Assembly (NCBI GenBank): GCA_035644395.1
Contig: DASQOR010000090.1
Location: forward strand, 124,001-188,000
DNA length: 64,000 bases
Source: JBGPLJ01 sp035644395
GTDB taxonomy: Bacteria > Pseudomonadota > Gammaproteobacteria > Steroidobacterales > Steroidobacteraceae
Direction: 5' to 3'
Of the stretch, positions 25,047-32,932 are shown in pieces. Position 1 is the first letter of the stretch. Each line of letters begins with the position of its first letter. Both the position numbers and the translations under genes were made by a program. Below the pieces are notes generated by a model, which ran no database searches, was not told the origin of the DNA, and saw only the letters and a program-made list of their open reading frames with translations.

Positions 25047-26201
25047 GTGGACGAGTCCGACCTCCCGGCGGCGAACCAGCGTATCAACGGATGGTACGAG
25101 CTGTTCTCGCGAGGTGCGCGCGACTGGCTGCGCCACAACGAAAAGGTTCGCGACGCGGTTCGCGAGCATCTTCCTGAAATCATCGCGGGCGCGGATGTGG
25201 TGGGCGGCGGCGCCCGCACTGTGCGTGTCCCCGTACGCATGCTCGAGCACTACCACTTTCGCCTGCGAAAGCCGAGCGAGCGCGAAGGCGTCGGCCAGGG
25301 CGCCGCCAAGCCCGGCGATGTACTCGCGAAACCGAACCAGCCGGGGCCCGGCAAGGGAGCCGGCGGCAAGGACGACGGCGGCCTCGAGTTCACGCTCGAA
25401 TTCAAGGTGGAAGACATCGTCGACTGGCTTTGGGAGGAAATGAAGCTCCCGAACCTGAAGCCGCGCGTCGGCAAGGCCGAAGAGGTCGACTGGACGCGCG
25501 AGGGCTGGGACAAGCGTGGGGCGCGCTCACGGCTCGACCGCCGGCGAAGCCTGCGCGAATCCATCAAGCGCCGGGCGGTGCAGGGCAAGTCGCCCGCGTT
25601 CACGGATGACGACCTGCGCTTCCGCCAGCTCGCGAAGCGCGAGCAGCCGGCGGTGCAAGCGGTGGTGTTCCTGCTCCTCGACGTTTCGGGCAGCATGTCG
25701 GAGCGCGACCGCCAGCTCTCCAAGACTTTTTTCTTCTGGGCCGTGCAGGGCCTGAGGCGACAGTACCGGCAGCTCGACACCGTTTTCGTTGCGCACACGA
25801 CGGAGGCCTGGGAGTTCAGCGAACAGGAATTCTTCGACGTGAGCGGGAGCGGCGGCACGGTCGCCTCCGCCGGGCTCGCCAAGGTGCGCGAGATCATCGA
25901 CGCCCGCTTCAGCCCTTCGCGCTACAACATCTATCTCTTCTATGCATCGGACGGCGACAACTACACCGCCGATCGCCCGCAGGCCGAGGCCGCGCTCGCC
26001 GGCATCGCCGAGGTCGCGAACTACTGCGGCTATCTCGAAGTCTCGACGGGCGCGGATCGTGAGATGAATTCCGAGACGGCCACGCTCTTCAAGGCGGCCG
26101 CGGGCGGCGCGAACACGATCGGCAGCTTCCCGCTCGGGCGCACCGAGGATGTCTGGGACGCGGTCCGTCACTTCTTCAAGCAACAGGCCGGGGTCACCTG
26201 A
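25047..26201 (+). CDS. yeaH: DUF444 protein (YeaH/YhbH), VWA-like
   Basis: 384 residues from a GTG with GAGGAGA seven bases upstream; a longer reading of the frame would lie inside prkA. The N-terminal half is charged, with a Gly/Pro/Lys-rich linker (about 85-112). The C-terminal half is a von Willebrand A-type domain with the MIDAS motif L-L-D-V-S-G-S-M-S (211-219) and T-x-S-G-G-like residues around S-G-S-G-G-T. YeaH and PrkA act together in the nitrogen-starvation response of E. coli. It is placed between prkA and spoVR. Shorter than E. coli YeaH (about 427), mainly in the N-terminal region. Confidence 0.93.
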   Translation: MDESDLPAANQRINGWYELFSRGARDWLRHNEKVRDAVREHLPEIIAGADVVGGGARTVRVPVRMLEHYHFRLRKPSEREGVGQGAAKPGDVLAKPNQPGPGKGAGGKDDGGLEFTLEFKVEDIVDWLWEEMKLPNLKPRVGKAEEVDWTREGWDKRGARSRLDRRRSLRESIKRRAVQGKSPAFTDDDLRFRQLAKREQPAVQAVVFLLLDVSGSMSERDRQLSKTFFFWAVQGLRRQYRQLDTVFVAHTTEAWEFSEQEFFDVSGSGGTVASAGLAKVREIIDARFSPSRYNIYLFYASDGDNYTADRPQAEAALAGIAEVANYCGYLEVSTGADREMNSETATLFKAAAGGANTIGSFPLGRTEDVWDAVRHFFKQQAGVT

Positions 26202-26205
26202 AGCC

Positions 26206-27564
26206 ATGAGCGGCGCGTGGCGCGATTTCCTGCCGGACATCGAGAAGCTCGCGCTCTCCGCGGGTCTCGATTACAACCCCGTGGAGTTCGAAGCGGTCCC
26301 CGAGAGCTTCATGATGGAGATCTCGGTGTACGGCCTGCCGGTACGCATGCCGCACTGGTCGTTCGGCGTGCGCTACATCTACCAGCTGATCCAGCATCGC
26401 ATGGGGCACTCGCGCCTTTTCGAGGTCGTCTTTCCGGGCAACCCGGGCCACGCCTATCTCGCGCGCAGCAACAGCATGGCCGAAAACGTGCTCGTCACCG
26501 CGCACGTGCTCGGGCACGCCGATTTCTCGCGCAACAACATGCTCTTCAAGCGCAGCCAGCAGCAGGTGAGCGACAACATCGTCGAGCACGCGGCCCAGCA
26601 TGCGCGGCAGATCGCCCGCGCGATCGAGGAGCATGGCCAGAAGCGCGTGGAACTGGTGCTCGATGCGGCGCTCGCGCTCGAACAGCACATCGACGTCGAC
26701 CAGTCGGTCCGGCGCGAGCGCTACCCGGAGTACGCGGTGGATCCGGTCGGGATTCCGGACGACACCTTTCGCACGCGCTTCAACTCACTGGAAGCGGAGG
26801 AAGCCGCGAAGAATCCCGCGGCCCGCACACGGGCGCCGGTGCCACCGCGGCCGGAGCGCGACCTGCTCTGGTTCATCGCGAACTACGCGCCCGAGCTCGA
26901 AGGCTGGGAGCGCGACATCTTCCTCGCCGTGCGCGAGGAGTCGTTCTATTTCTATCCGGTGTTCGCGACGCAGATCATGAACGAAGGCTGGGCCTCGTAC
27001 TGGCACGCGCGGCTCCTGCGCGAAGCGAATTTCCTGCCGCAGCAGATCTACGTCGATGCGATCAAGTGTCATTCCGACGTGGTGCGGCCGCTCGCGAGCG
27101 GCGAGAACGTCGCGCTGAACGTGAGCCCGTACTTCCTCGGTTTCTCGATCTGGGAAGAAATCGTGAAGCGCGACGGGCTCGAGGCCGCGCGCCGGATACT
27201 GAAGGAGGACGACGACTTCAGTTTCATCCGCAACCACCTGACCGTCGAGATGGCGGAGAAGCTCGAGCTCTTCCGCTACCGCGCGGAGGCCAACGGAGCG
27301 GTGAAGGTGACGGAGCGCGACGTGCATGCCCTGCACGAGGCGTTGCTCGCGCCCAAGTACAATTTCGGCGCGCCGGGCGTCGCCGCCACGCACATCCGTG
27401 TCGACGGCACGCTGGACCTGCTGCACGATCACCAGATGGATGGCCGCGGGCTCGACGTCGAGCGCGGCAAGAAAGTCCTCGAATACCTGCACCGCGTCTG
27501 GCGCCGCCCGGTCATCATGCACACCGTCGACGAGCAGGGCGCCACGATCGAACTTGCCGCCTGA
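26206..27564 (+). CDS. SpoVR family protein (YcgB)
   Basis: A 452-residue SpoVR-like protein, found with PrkA and YeaH in many non-sporulating bacteria. Family blocks visible include F-E-A-V-P-E-S-F-M-M-E, the histidine-rich A-H-V-L-G-H-A-D-F-S-R-N-N and the W-F-I-A-N-Y-A-P-E-L segment, then N-E-G-W-A-S-Y-W-H near 260, where conserved His and Glu suggest a metal site. The molecular activity is unknown; in Bacillus, SpoVR affects cortex formation. The ATG is four bases after the YeaH stop, so translation is likely coupled. Last gene of the operon; a strong nested hairpin follows two bases after the stop. Confidence 0.93.
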   Translation: MSGAWRDFLPDIEKLALSAGLDYNPVEFEAVPESFMMEISVYGLPVRMPHWSFGVRYIYQLIQHRMGHSRLFEVVFPGNPGHAYLARSNSMAENVLVTAHVLGHADFSRNNMLFKRSQQQVSDNIVEHAAQHARQIARAIEEHGQKRVELVLDAALALEQHIDVDQSVRRERYPEYAVDPVGIPDDTFRTRFNSLEAEEAAKNPAARTRAPVPPRPERDLLWFIANYAPELEGWERDIFLAVREESFYFYPVFATQIMNEGWASYWHARLLREANFLPQQIYVDAIKCHSDVVRPLASGENVALNVSPYFLGFSIWEEIVKRDGLEAARRILKEDDDFSFIRNHLTVEMAEKLELFRYRAEANGAVKVTERDVHALHEALLAPKYNFGAPGVAATHIRVDGTLDLLHDHQMDGRGLDVERGKKVLEYLHRVWRRPVIMHTVDEQGATIELAA

Positions 27565-27565
27565 G

Positions 27566-27610
27566 GGAATCGGCGCGCAATAGAGCCCGGACGGGCTCTG
27601 CACCGATTCC
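27566..27610. terminator. nested hairpin between convergent spoVR and ctaB
   Basis: Two perfect stems are stacked: an outer 8-bp stem (ggaatcgg, 27566-27573, with ccgattcc, 27603-27610) and an inner 7-8-bp stem (agagcccg, 27582-27589, with cgggctct, 27592-27599). It fills the whole 47-base gap between the two stop codons. There is no T-run on either strand, so intrinsic termination is uncertain; it may protect both 3' ends from exonucleases. Confidence 0.55.
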
Positions 27611-27611
27611 G

Positions 27612-28565
27612 TCAGCGCAGCGGCAGGTAGTGATCGACCAGCAGCAGGGCGAACGTGAACATCAGGTACTTGATCGAGTAGTGGAACGCCCGCATCGGCA
27701 GGTCCGCGCGCGCCGAGCGCTGCATGCGTATCGCGTAGGCGACGAAGACGCCGTTCAGCACCAGCGTGCCGGCGAGGTAAATGAGACCTGACAGCCGCGT
27801 GAGCACCGGCAGCAGGCAGACGACCGTGAGCAGGATCGTATAGAAGAGAATGTGGAGCTTCGTGTACTCGACGCCGTGCGTCACCGGCAGCATCGGAATC
27901 CCGGCCTTGGCGTACTCGTTCCGCCGCGCGATGGCGAGCGCCCAGAAGTGCGGCGGCGTCCACGTGAAGACAATAAGAAAGAGCAGCAGCGCGTTCGGGT
28001 CCACGGTATTCGTCACCGCGGCCCAGCCAAGTACCGGCGGCGCGGCGCCCGCGGCGCCGCCGATCACGATGTTCTGGGGCGTCGCGCGCTTGAGCCACAC
28101 CGTGTAGACAACGGCATAGCCGATTAGTGATGCGAATGTCAGCAGCGCGGTGAGCGTATTCACGAGCGTCGCGAGGATCAGCATCGACGCCATGCCGAGC
28201 ACGCCCGCAAATACGAGCGCTGAGAGCTCGGTGAGGTGACCGCGCGGCAACGGGCGGTTCTTCGTGCGCGCCATGACGGCATCGATACGGCGGTCGAGCA
28301 CGTGATTGATGGCGGCGGCGCTCGCGGCCGCGAGCCAGATGCCGAGCGTGCCGAACACAAGGGCCTTGAGAGGCGGCAGGCCCGGCACGGCCATGAACAT
28401 GCCGATGACGGCCGTGAAGATGATGAGCGTGACGACCTTGGGCTTCGTCAGCTCGAAGTAATCGCGCCAGCGGGTGCTCGCGACATCAGCGGCGTCGCCG
28501 GGCACGTCCTTGCGAATGGGCTTGACCGCACTCATGGGGGCCGGGAGATTATCACGCCGGTTCAT
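27612..28565 (-). CDS. ctaB: heme o synthase (protoheme IX farnesyltransferase)
   Basis: Adds a farnesyl group to heme b, giving heme o, the precursor of the heme a used by the oxidase encoded next door. 317 residues, an integral inner-membrane UbiA-superfamily prenyltransferase with about eight helices. The first Asp-rich motif is N-H-V-L-D-R-R-I-D-A-V-M-A-R-T (near 108-122); the second aspartate loop is represented by the Y-A-K-A-G-I-P-M-L-P region. The ATG at 28565 overlaps the ctaA stop (TGATG), which suggests coupled translation. An in-frame ATG at 28535 is also possible and would drop ten residues. Confidence 0.94.
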   Translation of the reverse strand: MNRRDNLPAPMSAVKPIRKDVPGDAADVASTRWRDYFELTKPKVVTLIIFTAVIGMFMAVPGLPPLKALVFGTLGIWLAAASAAAINHVLDRRIDAVMARTKNRPLPRGHLTELSALVFAGVLGMASMLILATLVNTLTALLTFASLIGYAVVYTVWLKRATPQNIVIGGAAGAAPPVLGWAAVTNTVDPNALLLFLIVFTWTPPHFWALAIARRNEYAKAGIPMLPVTHGVEYTKLHILFYTILLTVVCLLPVLTRLSGLIYLAGTLVLNGVFVAYAIRMQRSARADLPMRAFHYSIKYLMFTFALLLVDHYLPLR

Positions 28566-29599
28566 CAGAAGCGCCGCTCGCCCGCGAAATAGGTCGGGCT
28601 CAGCGGCCGCAGTTTCTTGAGCAGCACCACGACCGAAATGACCAGCAGCGCGGCGCCTGCGTTATGCAAGGCGGCAAGCGACAGCGGAAAAGTCATCATC
28701 ACCATGGTGATGCCTATGACGAGCTGCAGCGCGACCGCAGCGAGCACTCCGAGAGCCGCGAATCGCAAGCGCGGCGACTTGCCTGCGACGAGTGTTGCGA
28801 ACGCGAGCGTCACCAGCACGATGGCCGTGATGACGGCGCCGACCCGGTGGGCGAAATGGATCGCGACCCGGGCCGGATGATCGAGCACGCCGCCCGTGTA
28901 GTCGACGCCGAGCGGATGCCAGGGTGCGAAGCCGTGCCGGAAATCCATCGACGGCCACCATTGCGCCTGGCAGGTTGGAAAGTCCGGACAGGCAACCGCC
29001 GCGTAGTTCGAGCTCACCCAGCCGCCGAGAGCCAGCTGTACCACCAGGACCGCAAGAGCGGCCAGGGCCCAGCGCCCGAGCCGGCGTTCGGCGTGCGTCG
29101 GACTGCGGAACTCGGGACGAGTGACGAGCCAGACCAGCAGACCGAGCGTCGTGAGCCCGCCGAGGAGATGCGCCGTCACGATGAGCGGCTGCAGCTGCAG
29201 GGTCACGGTCAGCGCGCCGAAGATGCCCTGCAGGATCACGAACACCAGTAGAAAAACCGGCAGGGCGACCGGAAGATTCCGCTGCTTGCGATTCGTGAGT
29301 GCAATGACGGCGAGGGCCGCGATGAGAATGCCAAGGCCGCCCGCGAAATAGCGATGCGTCATTTCGCGGATGGCCTTGGTGTACTCGACCGTGTGTCCAG
29401 GGAAGTTGCGCGCGACCGATTCCGTGTTCGTAGCCGCGCCACTCGCGGTCCAGTGCCCGTAGCACGTGGGCCAGTCGGGGCAGCCGAGGCCCGCGTCCGA
29501 GAGCCGCACGTAGGCGCCCAGCACGACGACGCCGAAGGCGAGCACCGCCGCTGCCAGCGCGATGCGGCGGAACCAGCGGGTGCGGACGTTCGTGGCCAT
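28565..29599 (-). CDS. ctaA: heme A synthase (CtaA/COX15)
   Basis: Oxidises the methyl group at C8 of heme o to a formyl, giving heme a. 344 residues with eight membrane helices in two four-helix bundles, as in COX15. The four heme-ligand histidine regions are visible: T-H-R-Y-F-A-G near 82, V-T-A-H-L-L-G-G near 143, I-H-F-A-H-R-V-G-A near 250 and A-A-L-H-N-A-G-A near 313. A paired cysteine loop (A-V-A-C-P-D-F-P-T-C near 203) lies in an external loop, and the matching first one (G-L-G-C-P-D-W-P-T-C) is near residue 38. It sits between the SCO-like gene and ctaB. Confidence 0.95.
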   Translation of the reverse strand: MATNVRTRWFRRIALAAAVLAFGVVVLGAYVRLSDAGLGCPDWPTCYGHWTASGAATNTESVARNFPGHTVEYTKAIREMTHRYFAGGLGILIAALAVIALTNRKQRNLPVALPVFLLVFVILQGIFGALTVTLQLQPLIVTAHLLGGLTTLGLLVWLVTRPEFRSPTHAERRLGRWALAALAVLVVQLALGGWVSSNYAAVACPDFPTCQAQWWPSMDFRHGFAPWHPLGVDYTGGVLDHPARVAIHFAHRVGAVITAIVLVTLAFATLVAGKSPRLRFAALGVLAAVALQLVIGITMVMMTFPLSLAALHNAGAALLVISVVVLLKKLRPLSPTYFAGERRF

Positions 29600-29607
29600 G
29601 GCGTCTT

Positions 29608-30219
29608 TTACCCGATCTGCGACAGCTTGAGCAGCCGCTTCAGGTCCTCGAGCAGTTCCTTCGGCTGGCTGTCCCGCGGATGCGCCATCATCAGGTTACC
29701 GAGCGGGTCGGCGAAATAGATGCGGCCGGCGTCGCCCGCGGGGCCGGCATCCGTCGGCAACAGGGCGATGAGCTCGGCGGCCTCGGCGCTGTTACCCGGC
29801 ACGACGATGAGGCCCGGATGCTCGCGCGCGAGAAATTCGCGATCGCAGCACGGGTCCGTGGCGATGAAGAGCCGCTGCACGCGATCCATGTCCTGGTTGA
29901 GCGCGAGGCGCACCTGGCGCATCTGATAGAGCGCGTCATGGCAGCGCGCGCCGCACTGACCGGATCCGACGTAGATCAGCGTCCATCGATGGCGCAGGAA
30001 GTCCGCGGCCGTCGCACCGCCGTCCATCGTGGGCAACGCCAGCGCAGGCAGCGGGTGCGCCGGCTGGATCAACGCGCCATGGTTCACGCTCCCGGCCGGG
30101 CGCCAGGCGGCGGGTGCGTAGTAGAGCCAGATGGCGATCGCGAGCGGCAGCATGAAAATCGCGGCGACGCTGAAAAAAATCGCGCGCCGGCGTGGCGCGG
30201 CCGGGGCCGAAGAATTCAT
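29608..30219 (-). CDS. SCO-like thioredoxin-fold membrane protein
   Basis: A 203-residue protein with one N-terminal membrane helix (about 13-33) and a thioredoxin-like domain outside. It contains C89-G-A-R-C93, the CxxxC spacing of SCO copper chaperones, in the setting Y-V-G-S-G-Q-C-G-A-R-C-H, followed by Q-V-R-x-A-L and F-I-A-T-D-P as in SCO1/SenC. The distal copper-binding histidine of SCO is not obvious. It probably helps deliver copper to, or reduce, the CuA site of subunit II. Start 30219 forms an ATGA overlap with the SURF1 stop. No other SCO gene is in the cluster, so this may be its replacement. Confidence 0.7.
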   Translation of the reverse strand: MNSSAPAAPRRRAIFFSVAAIFMLPLAIAIWLYYAPAAWRPAGSVNHGALIQPAHPLPALALPTMDGGATAADFLRHRWTLIYVGSGQCGARCHDALYQMRQVRLALNQDMDRVQRLFIATDPCCDREFLAREHPGLIVVPGNSAEAAELIALLPTDAGPAGDAGRIYFADPLGNLMMAHPRDSQPKELLEDLKRLLKLSQIG

Positions 30220-30947
30220 GGCGATGCCTGTTTGCGCAGATTCATGATGACGTAGAGGACGCCGAGCGTCAGCGCCATGCCGAACCACTGCACGGCATAG
30301 GCGATGTGGCGCTCAGGCGCAAAACCGGGGGGTGTCCAGTCGCGCCGGAACCCGTCCGGTTGATTCGCGTCGAGCAGCACGATCCGTGGATACAGCCTCC
30401 TGCCAAGCGCCAGCTCGAGATCCGCAAGTCGCGGAAAGTTCATGAGCTTCGGCCAGGCGCTGGGCGTCGCTTCGCTCACGTCTGCCGAAATGCGGATGCC
30501 GGGCACCGGCAGCTCGTCGATCCGGCCACGGATCTCGCGCGGTCCCGCCGCGACCTTGAGCACCGGCCAGTCGGTCCGGCTCCTGCCGAGTGCAAACCAG
30601 CCGCGATCGACCAGCACGGTCCGCCCGTCGGCGAGCAGGAACGGCGTGAGCACGCGAAAGCCCGCTTGCTCGCCGTCAGTCATGTTGTCGAGCAACACCT
30701 GATGGCTGTCGTCGAATTCGCCGGCGGCACTCACGTGCTGGTAGCGCCTGAGTTCCTTCGATCCGGCCGCGCCGAGGCTCATCGTCGCATCGCTCCCGCT
30801 CGCGAATTCAGCGAACAGGGCCCGCTTGTAGTCGGCGCGCGAGAGCTGCCAGCGGCCGAGCGCGATGAAGACGGCTGCGAGCGCAATCACGAGGAGCGTG
30901 CTCCACAAGCGCGGCTCGAAAGTTCGCTGGGCGATGAGGAGTGCCAA
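30216..30947 (-). CDS. SURF1 family oxidase assembly protein
   Basis: 243 residues with the SURF1 plan: an N-terminal membrane helix (about 14-32) followed by the family motif L-G-R-W-Q-L-S-R, a periplasmic domain, and a C-terminal helix (about 215-236) after H-I-A-Y-A-V-Q-W-F-G-M-A. SURF1 binds heme a and helps place it in subunit I of aa3-type oxidases. Downstream it overlaps the SCO-like gene by four bases (ATGA). It is divergent from the small membrane protein at 30982, with a TATACT -10-like element in between (30950-30955, plus strand). Confidence 0.9.
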   Translation of the reverse strand: MALLIAQRTFEPRLWSTLLVIALAAVFIALGRWQLSRADYKRALFAEFASGSDATMSLGAAGSKELRRYQHVSAAGEFDDSHQVLLDNMTDGEQAGFRVLTPFLLADGRTVLVDRGWFALGRSRTDWPVLKVAAGPREIRGRIDELPVPGIRISADVSEATPSAWPKLMNFPRLADLELALGRRLYPRIVLLDANQPDGFRRDWTPPGFAPERHIAYAVQWFGMALTLGVLYVIMNLRKQASP

Positions 30948-30981
30948 GATATACTGCCGTTGCCTGCTTCAAGAGGTGCGC

Positions 30982-31200
30982 ATGGATCCCATCAAACTGC
31001 TGATCGTCGTGATCTTCGGCGCGATCGTCTGGAGTTTCGGATCCGCCGCGTACTACCTCACGCGCAAGGGCGGCGACAGCCGGAAGTTCGCGCGCGCACT
31101 CACCTGGCGCATCGCGCTGTCCGTTGGACTCTTTATCCTGCTCTACGTCCTCTACCGCAACGGCCTGATCAAGCCGTACCAGGTCTACGCGCCGAAATAG
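30982..31200 (+). CDS. twin-transmembrane DUF2909 family protein
   Basis: A 72-residue protein with two membrane helices (about 4-25 and 42-61) and a short charged loop (T-R-K-G-G-D-S-R-K-F), matching the small twin-TM DUF2909-like proteins found in cytochrome c oxidase clusters. ATG 30982 is preceded by AAGAGG, which fixes the start; a longer frame from 30865 would overlap SURF1 antisense. It is the only plus-strand gene in the oxidase cluster. Its TAG stop is the first three bases of a perfect palindrome shared with the coxIII stop. An oxidase-related role is inferred from context only. Confidence 0.75.
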   Translation: MDPIKLLIVVIFGAIVWSFGSAAYYLTRKGGDSRKFARALTWRIALSVGLFILLYVLYRNGLIKPYQVYAPK

Positions 31201-31268
31201 AAAAGGGGACATTCCTGATTTTCAGGAACCCCCGGTCAGCTTGAAAATCAGGAATGTCCCCTTTTCTA
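31198..31268. repeat. REP-like palindrome (GGGGACA family) joining two stop codons
   Basis: A perfect inverted repeat with 27-base arms (31198-31224 and 31242-31268) and a 17-base loop. Each arm begins with a TAG stop codon of the flanking convergent gene, then reads aaaaggggacattcctgatt. It shares the aaaaggggaca head with the element at 3483-3608 but has a different inner sequence. The RNA hairpin could end or protect transcripts from both directions; there is a short T-run (ccccttttc) after each descending arm. Confidence 0.85.
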
Positions 31269-32165
31269 CAGCCAGTAGATGAAGAGGAAGAGGCCGAGCC
31301 ACACGACGTCGACGAAGTGCCAGTACCAGGCGACGCCTTCGAACGCGAAGTGACGTTGCGGCGTGAAGTGGCCCTTCATGACGCGCACCCAGATCACGGT
31401 CAGCATGATCGCGCCGATGGTGACGTGCAGGCCGTGAAAGCCCGTCAGCATGAAGAAGGTCGAACCGTACACCCCTGAGCCGAGCGTGAGATTGAGCTCG
31501 GTGTAGGCGTGGTGGTACTCCATTGCCTGCAAGCCGACGAACGTAAATCCGAGGAGAAAGGTCGCCGCCAGGAACACCTTCAGCCAACCTCGATGACCGG
31601 CCCGCAAGGCGTGGTGCGCGATGGTTACCGTCACGCCGCTCGAAAGCAGAATCAGCGTGTTCCAGAACGGCACGCCGAGCGCCGGAATGATTTCAAATGT
31701 TCCGCCGATGTTCGCCGGCCCGTTGGTCGGCCAGACGGCCTCGTAGCCGTTCCAGAGCAGCAGGTTCGAGAAGATCTTGACGCCCTCGCCGCCGAGCCAC
31801 GGCACCGCGAACTGGCGCGCGTAGAAATCGGCGCCGAAGAATGCCGAGAAGAACATCACCTCGGAGAAGATGAACCACATCATTCCCATGCGGAATGAGC
31901 GGTCGACCTGCAGGTTGTAGAGGCCGGCTTCGTTTTCCTTGATGACCTGGCTGAACCAGCCGAAGAAAAGGATCGCGAGCATCGTCGCGCCGACCAGGAA
32001 TACGTAGGGCGTGCGCACCCATTCGTTCAGGTAACTCACCGCGCACAGCATGAGCACGAAGAGCGTGATCGAGCCGAAGAACGGCCAGTACGTGCCTTCG
32101 TGCGTGCCATGCGGCAGGAAGTACTTGTTGGAGCCCTGGGCGTGGGAATGCGTGTCGTGTGCCAT
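31266..32165 (-). CDS. ctaE: cytochrome c oxidase subunit III
   Basis: A 299-residue inner-membrane subunit of the aa3-type terminal oxidase. Seven helices are expected. The family's signature blocks are present: W-P-F-F-G-S-I near the start, F-I-F-S-E-V-M-F-F-S-A-F-F (about 97-109, with the conserved Glu of helix III) and the C-terminal G-F-H-G-L-H-V and W-Y-W-H-F-V-D-V-V-W-L. Subunit III stabilises the catalytic core and supports proton uptake. The stop lies inside the palindromic repeat at 31198-31268. The assembly factor ctaG ends 32 bases upstream. Confidence 0.96.
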   Translation of the reverse strand: MAHDTHSHAQGSNKYFLPHGTHEGTYWPFFGSITLFVLMLCAVSYLNEWVRTPYVFLVGATMLAILFFGWFSQVIKENEAGLYNLQVDRSFRMGMMWFIFSEVMFFSAFFGADFYARQFAVPWLGGEGVKIFSNLLLWNGYEAVWPTNGPANIGGTFEIIPALGVPFWNTLILLSSGVTVTIAHHALRAGHRGWLKVFLAATFLLGFTFVGLQAMEYHHAYTELNLTLGSGVYGSTFFMLTGFHGLHVTIGAIMLTVIWVRVMKGHFTPQRHFAFEGVAWYWHFVDVVWLGLFLFIYWL

Positions 32166-32197
32166 TCGTTACTGTCTCGGTGTGAGTCGGTGTCCGG

Positions 32198-32740
32198 TCA
32201 GCGTGCCGCGACCTGCGGCAATTCGTAGAGCGTGTAGGCGAGCGTCAGGCGGTCGACGCCGCGCGGCAGCGCTGGATCGACGATGAAGCGAACCGCCATG
32301 TCGCGCTGCTCGTTCACGGCGAAATGCTGGGGCGTGAAGCAGAAACACTCGGTCTTGCGGAAATAGGCCGCGGCCGAGCCGGGTGCGATCGAAGGCACCG
32401 CTTGTGCGGTCGTCGGCCGCGCCAGCAGGTTGTGCGCGAAGAACGCCGTTGAATAGAGGCGTCCGGGTTCGACCTGCATGGAACGGACGGTCGGGTGGAA
32501 ATCCCAGCTGCCGTAGGTCGGGAGGTTCGAGATGAACTCCACCGTCACGAGCCGGCTGGCGTCGGGCTTCTCGACGACGGTCGCACGCTCGGTGAGGAGC
32601 TTCTGGTCGCCGTAGCCGGTGACTTCGCAGATCACGCGATAGAGCGGAACCAGCGCGAAGCCGAAGGCGAAGGCCGCCGCCGTCATCAGCACGAGGCGCC
32701 CGGTAAGCTGGCGATTGGCTTTGCGGCGTGCGTCAGGCAT
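32198..32740 (-). CDS. ctaG: cytochrome c oxidase assembly protein CtaG/Cox11
   Basis: Delivers copper to the CuB site of subunit I. 180 residues: one N-terminal membrane helix (about 12-32), then an immunoglobulin-like periplasmic domain. The copper-binding motif C-F-C-F-T (K-T-E-C-F-C-F-T-P-Q, near 130) and the conserved Y-R-V-I-C-E-V-T-G-Y-G segment (near 33-43) are present. The ATG overlaps the last codons of the small gene at 32733-32855 by eight bases. Confidence 0.95.
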   Translation of the reverse strand: MPDARRKANRQLTGRLVLMTAAAFAFGFALVPLYRVICEVTGYGDQKLLTERATVVEKPDASRLVTVEFISNLPTYGSWDFHPTVRSMQVEPGRLYSTAFFAHNLLARPTTAQAVPSIAPGSAAAYFRKTECFCFTPQHFAVNEQRDMAVRFIVDPALPRGVDRLTLAYTLYELPQVAAR

Positions 32741-32855
32741 GGGATCGCGCCCGATAAACCGCCATCGCGATGAAGCCGAAGAAAAACGCGAGCGCGACCA
32801 GCGTCCAGGTCAGGGCGCTGCGGCGGATGCGTTTTTTTTGTGCTGCTTCACTCAT
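32733..32855 (-). CDS. 40-residue cytochrome oxidase small assembly-type membrane protein
   Basis: A short gene, found by reading the gap between ctaD and ctaG. The product has a basic N-terminus (M-S-E-A-A-Q-K-K-R-I-R-R) and one membrane helix (about 13-33, L-T-W-T-L-V-A-L-A-F-F-F-G-F-I-A), then a short tail. Tiny one-helix proteins of this form sit between subunit I and Cox11 genes in many proteobacterial oxidase clusters. Its end overlaps the ctaG start by eight bases, as expected for a real operon member. No ribosome binding site precedes the ATG, and the region just upstream of it has been taken over by a repeat. Confidence 0.65.
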   Translation of the reverse strand: MSEAAQKKRIRRSALTWTLVALAFFFGFIAMAVYRARSHA

Positions 32856-32929
32856 ACGCTGGTGACCGGGGACAGATGTGCTGCTTCGTGCATGCGTTGC
32901 TGACCGGGGACAGGCTTAAGCCTGTCCCC
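32841..32929. repeat. direct repeat plus GGGGACA palindrome upstream of small oxidase gene
   Basis: Two imperfect direct copies of a roughly 35-base unit (starting tgctgcttc, ending gaccggggacag) lie at 32841-32875 and 32879-32912. The second runs into a perfect 24-base palindrome (32906-32929) whose arms are ggggacaggctt and its complement. The first copy covers the first five codons of the gene at 32733-32855. The core matches the GGGGACA of the other two elements in this window. Confidence 0.75.
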
Positions 32930-32932
32930 ACA

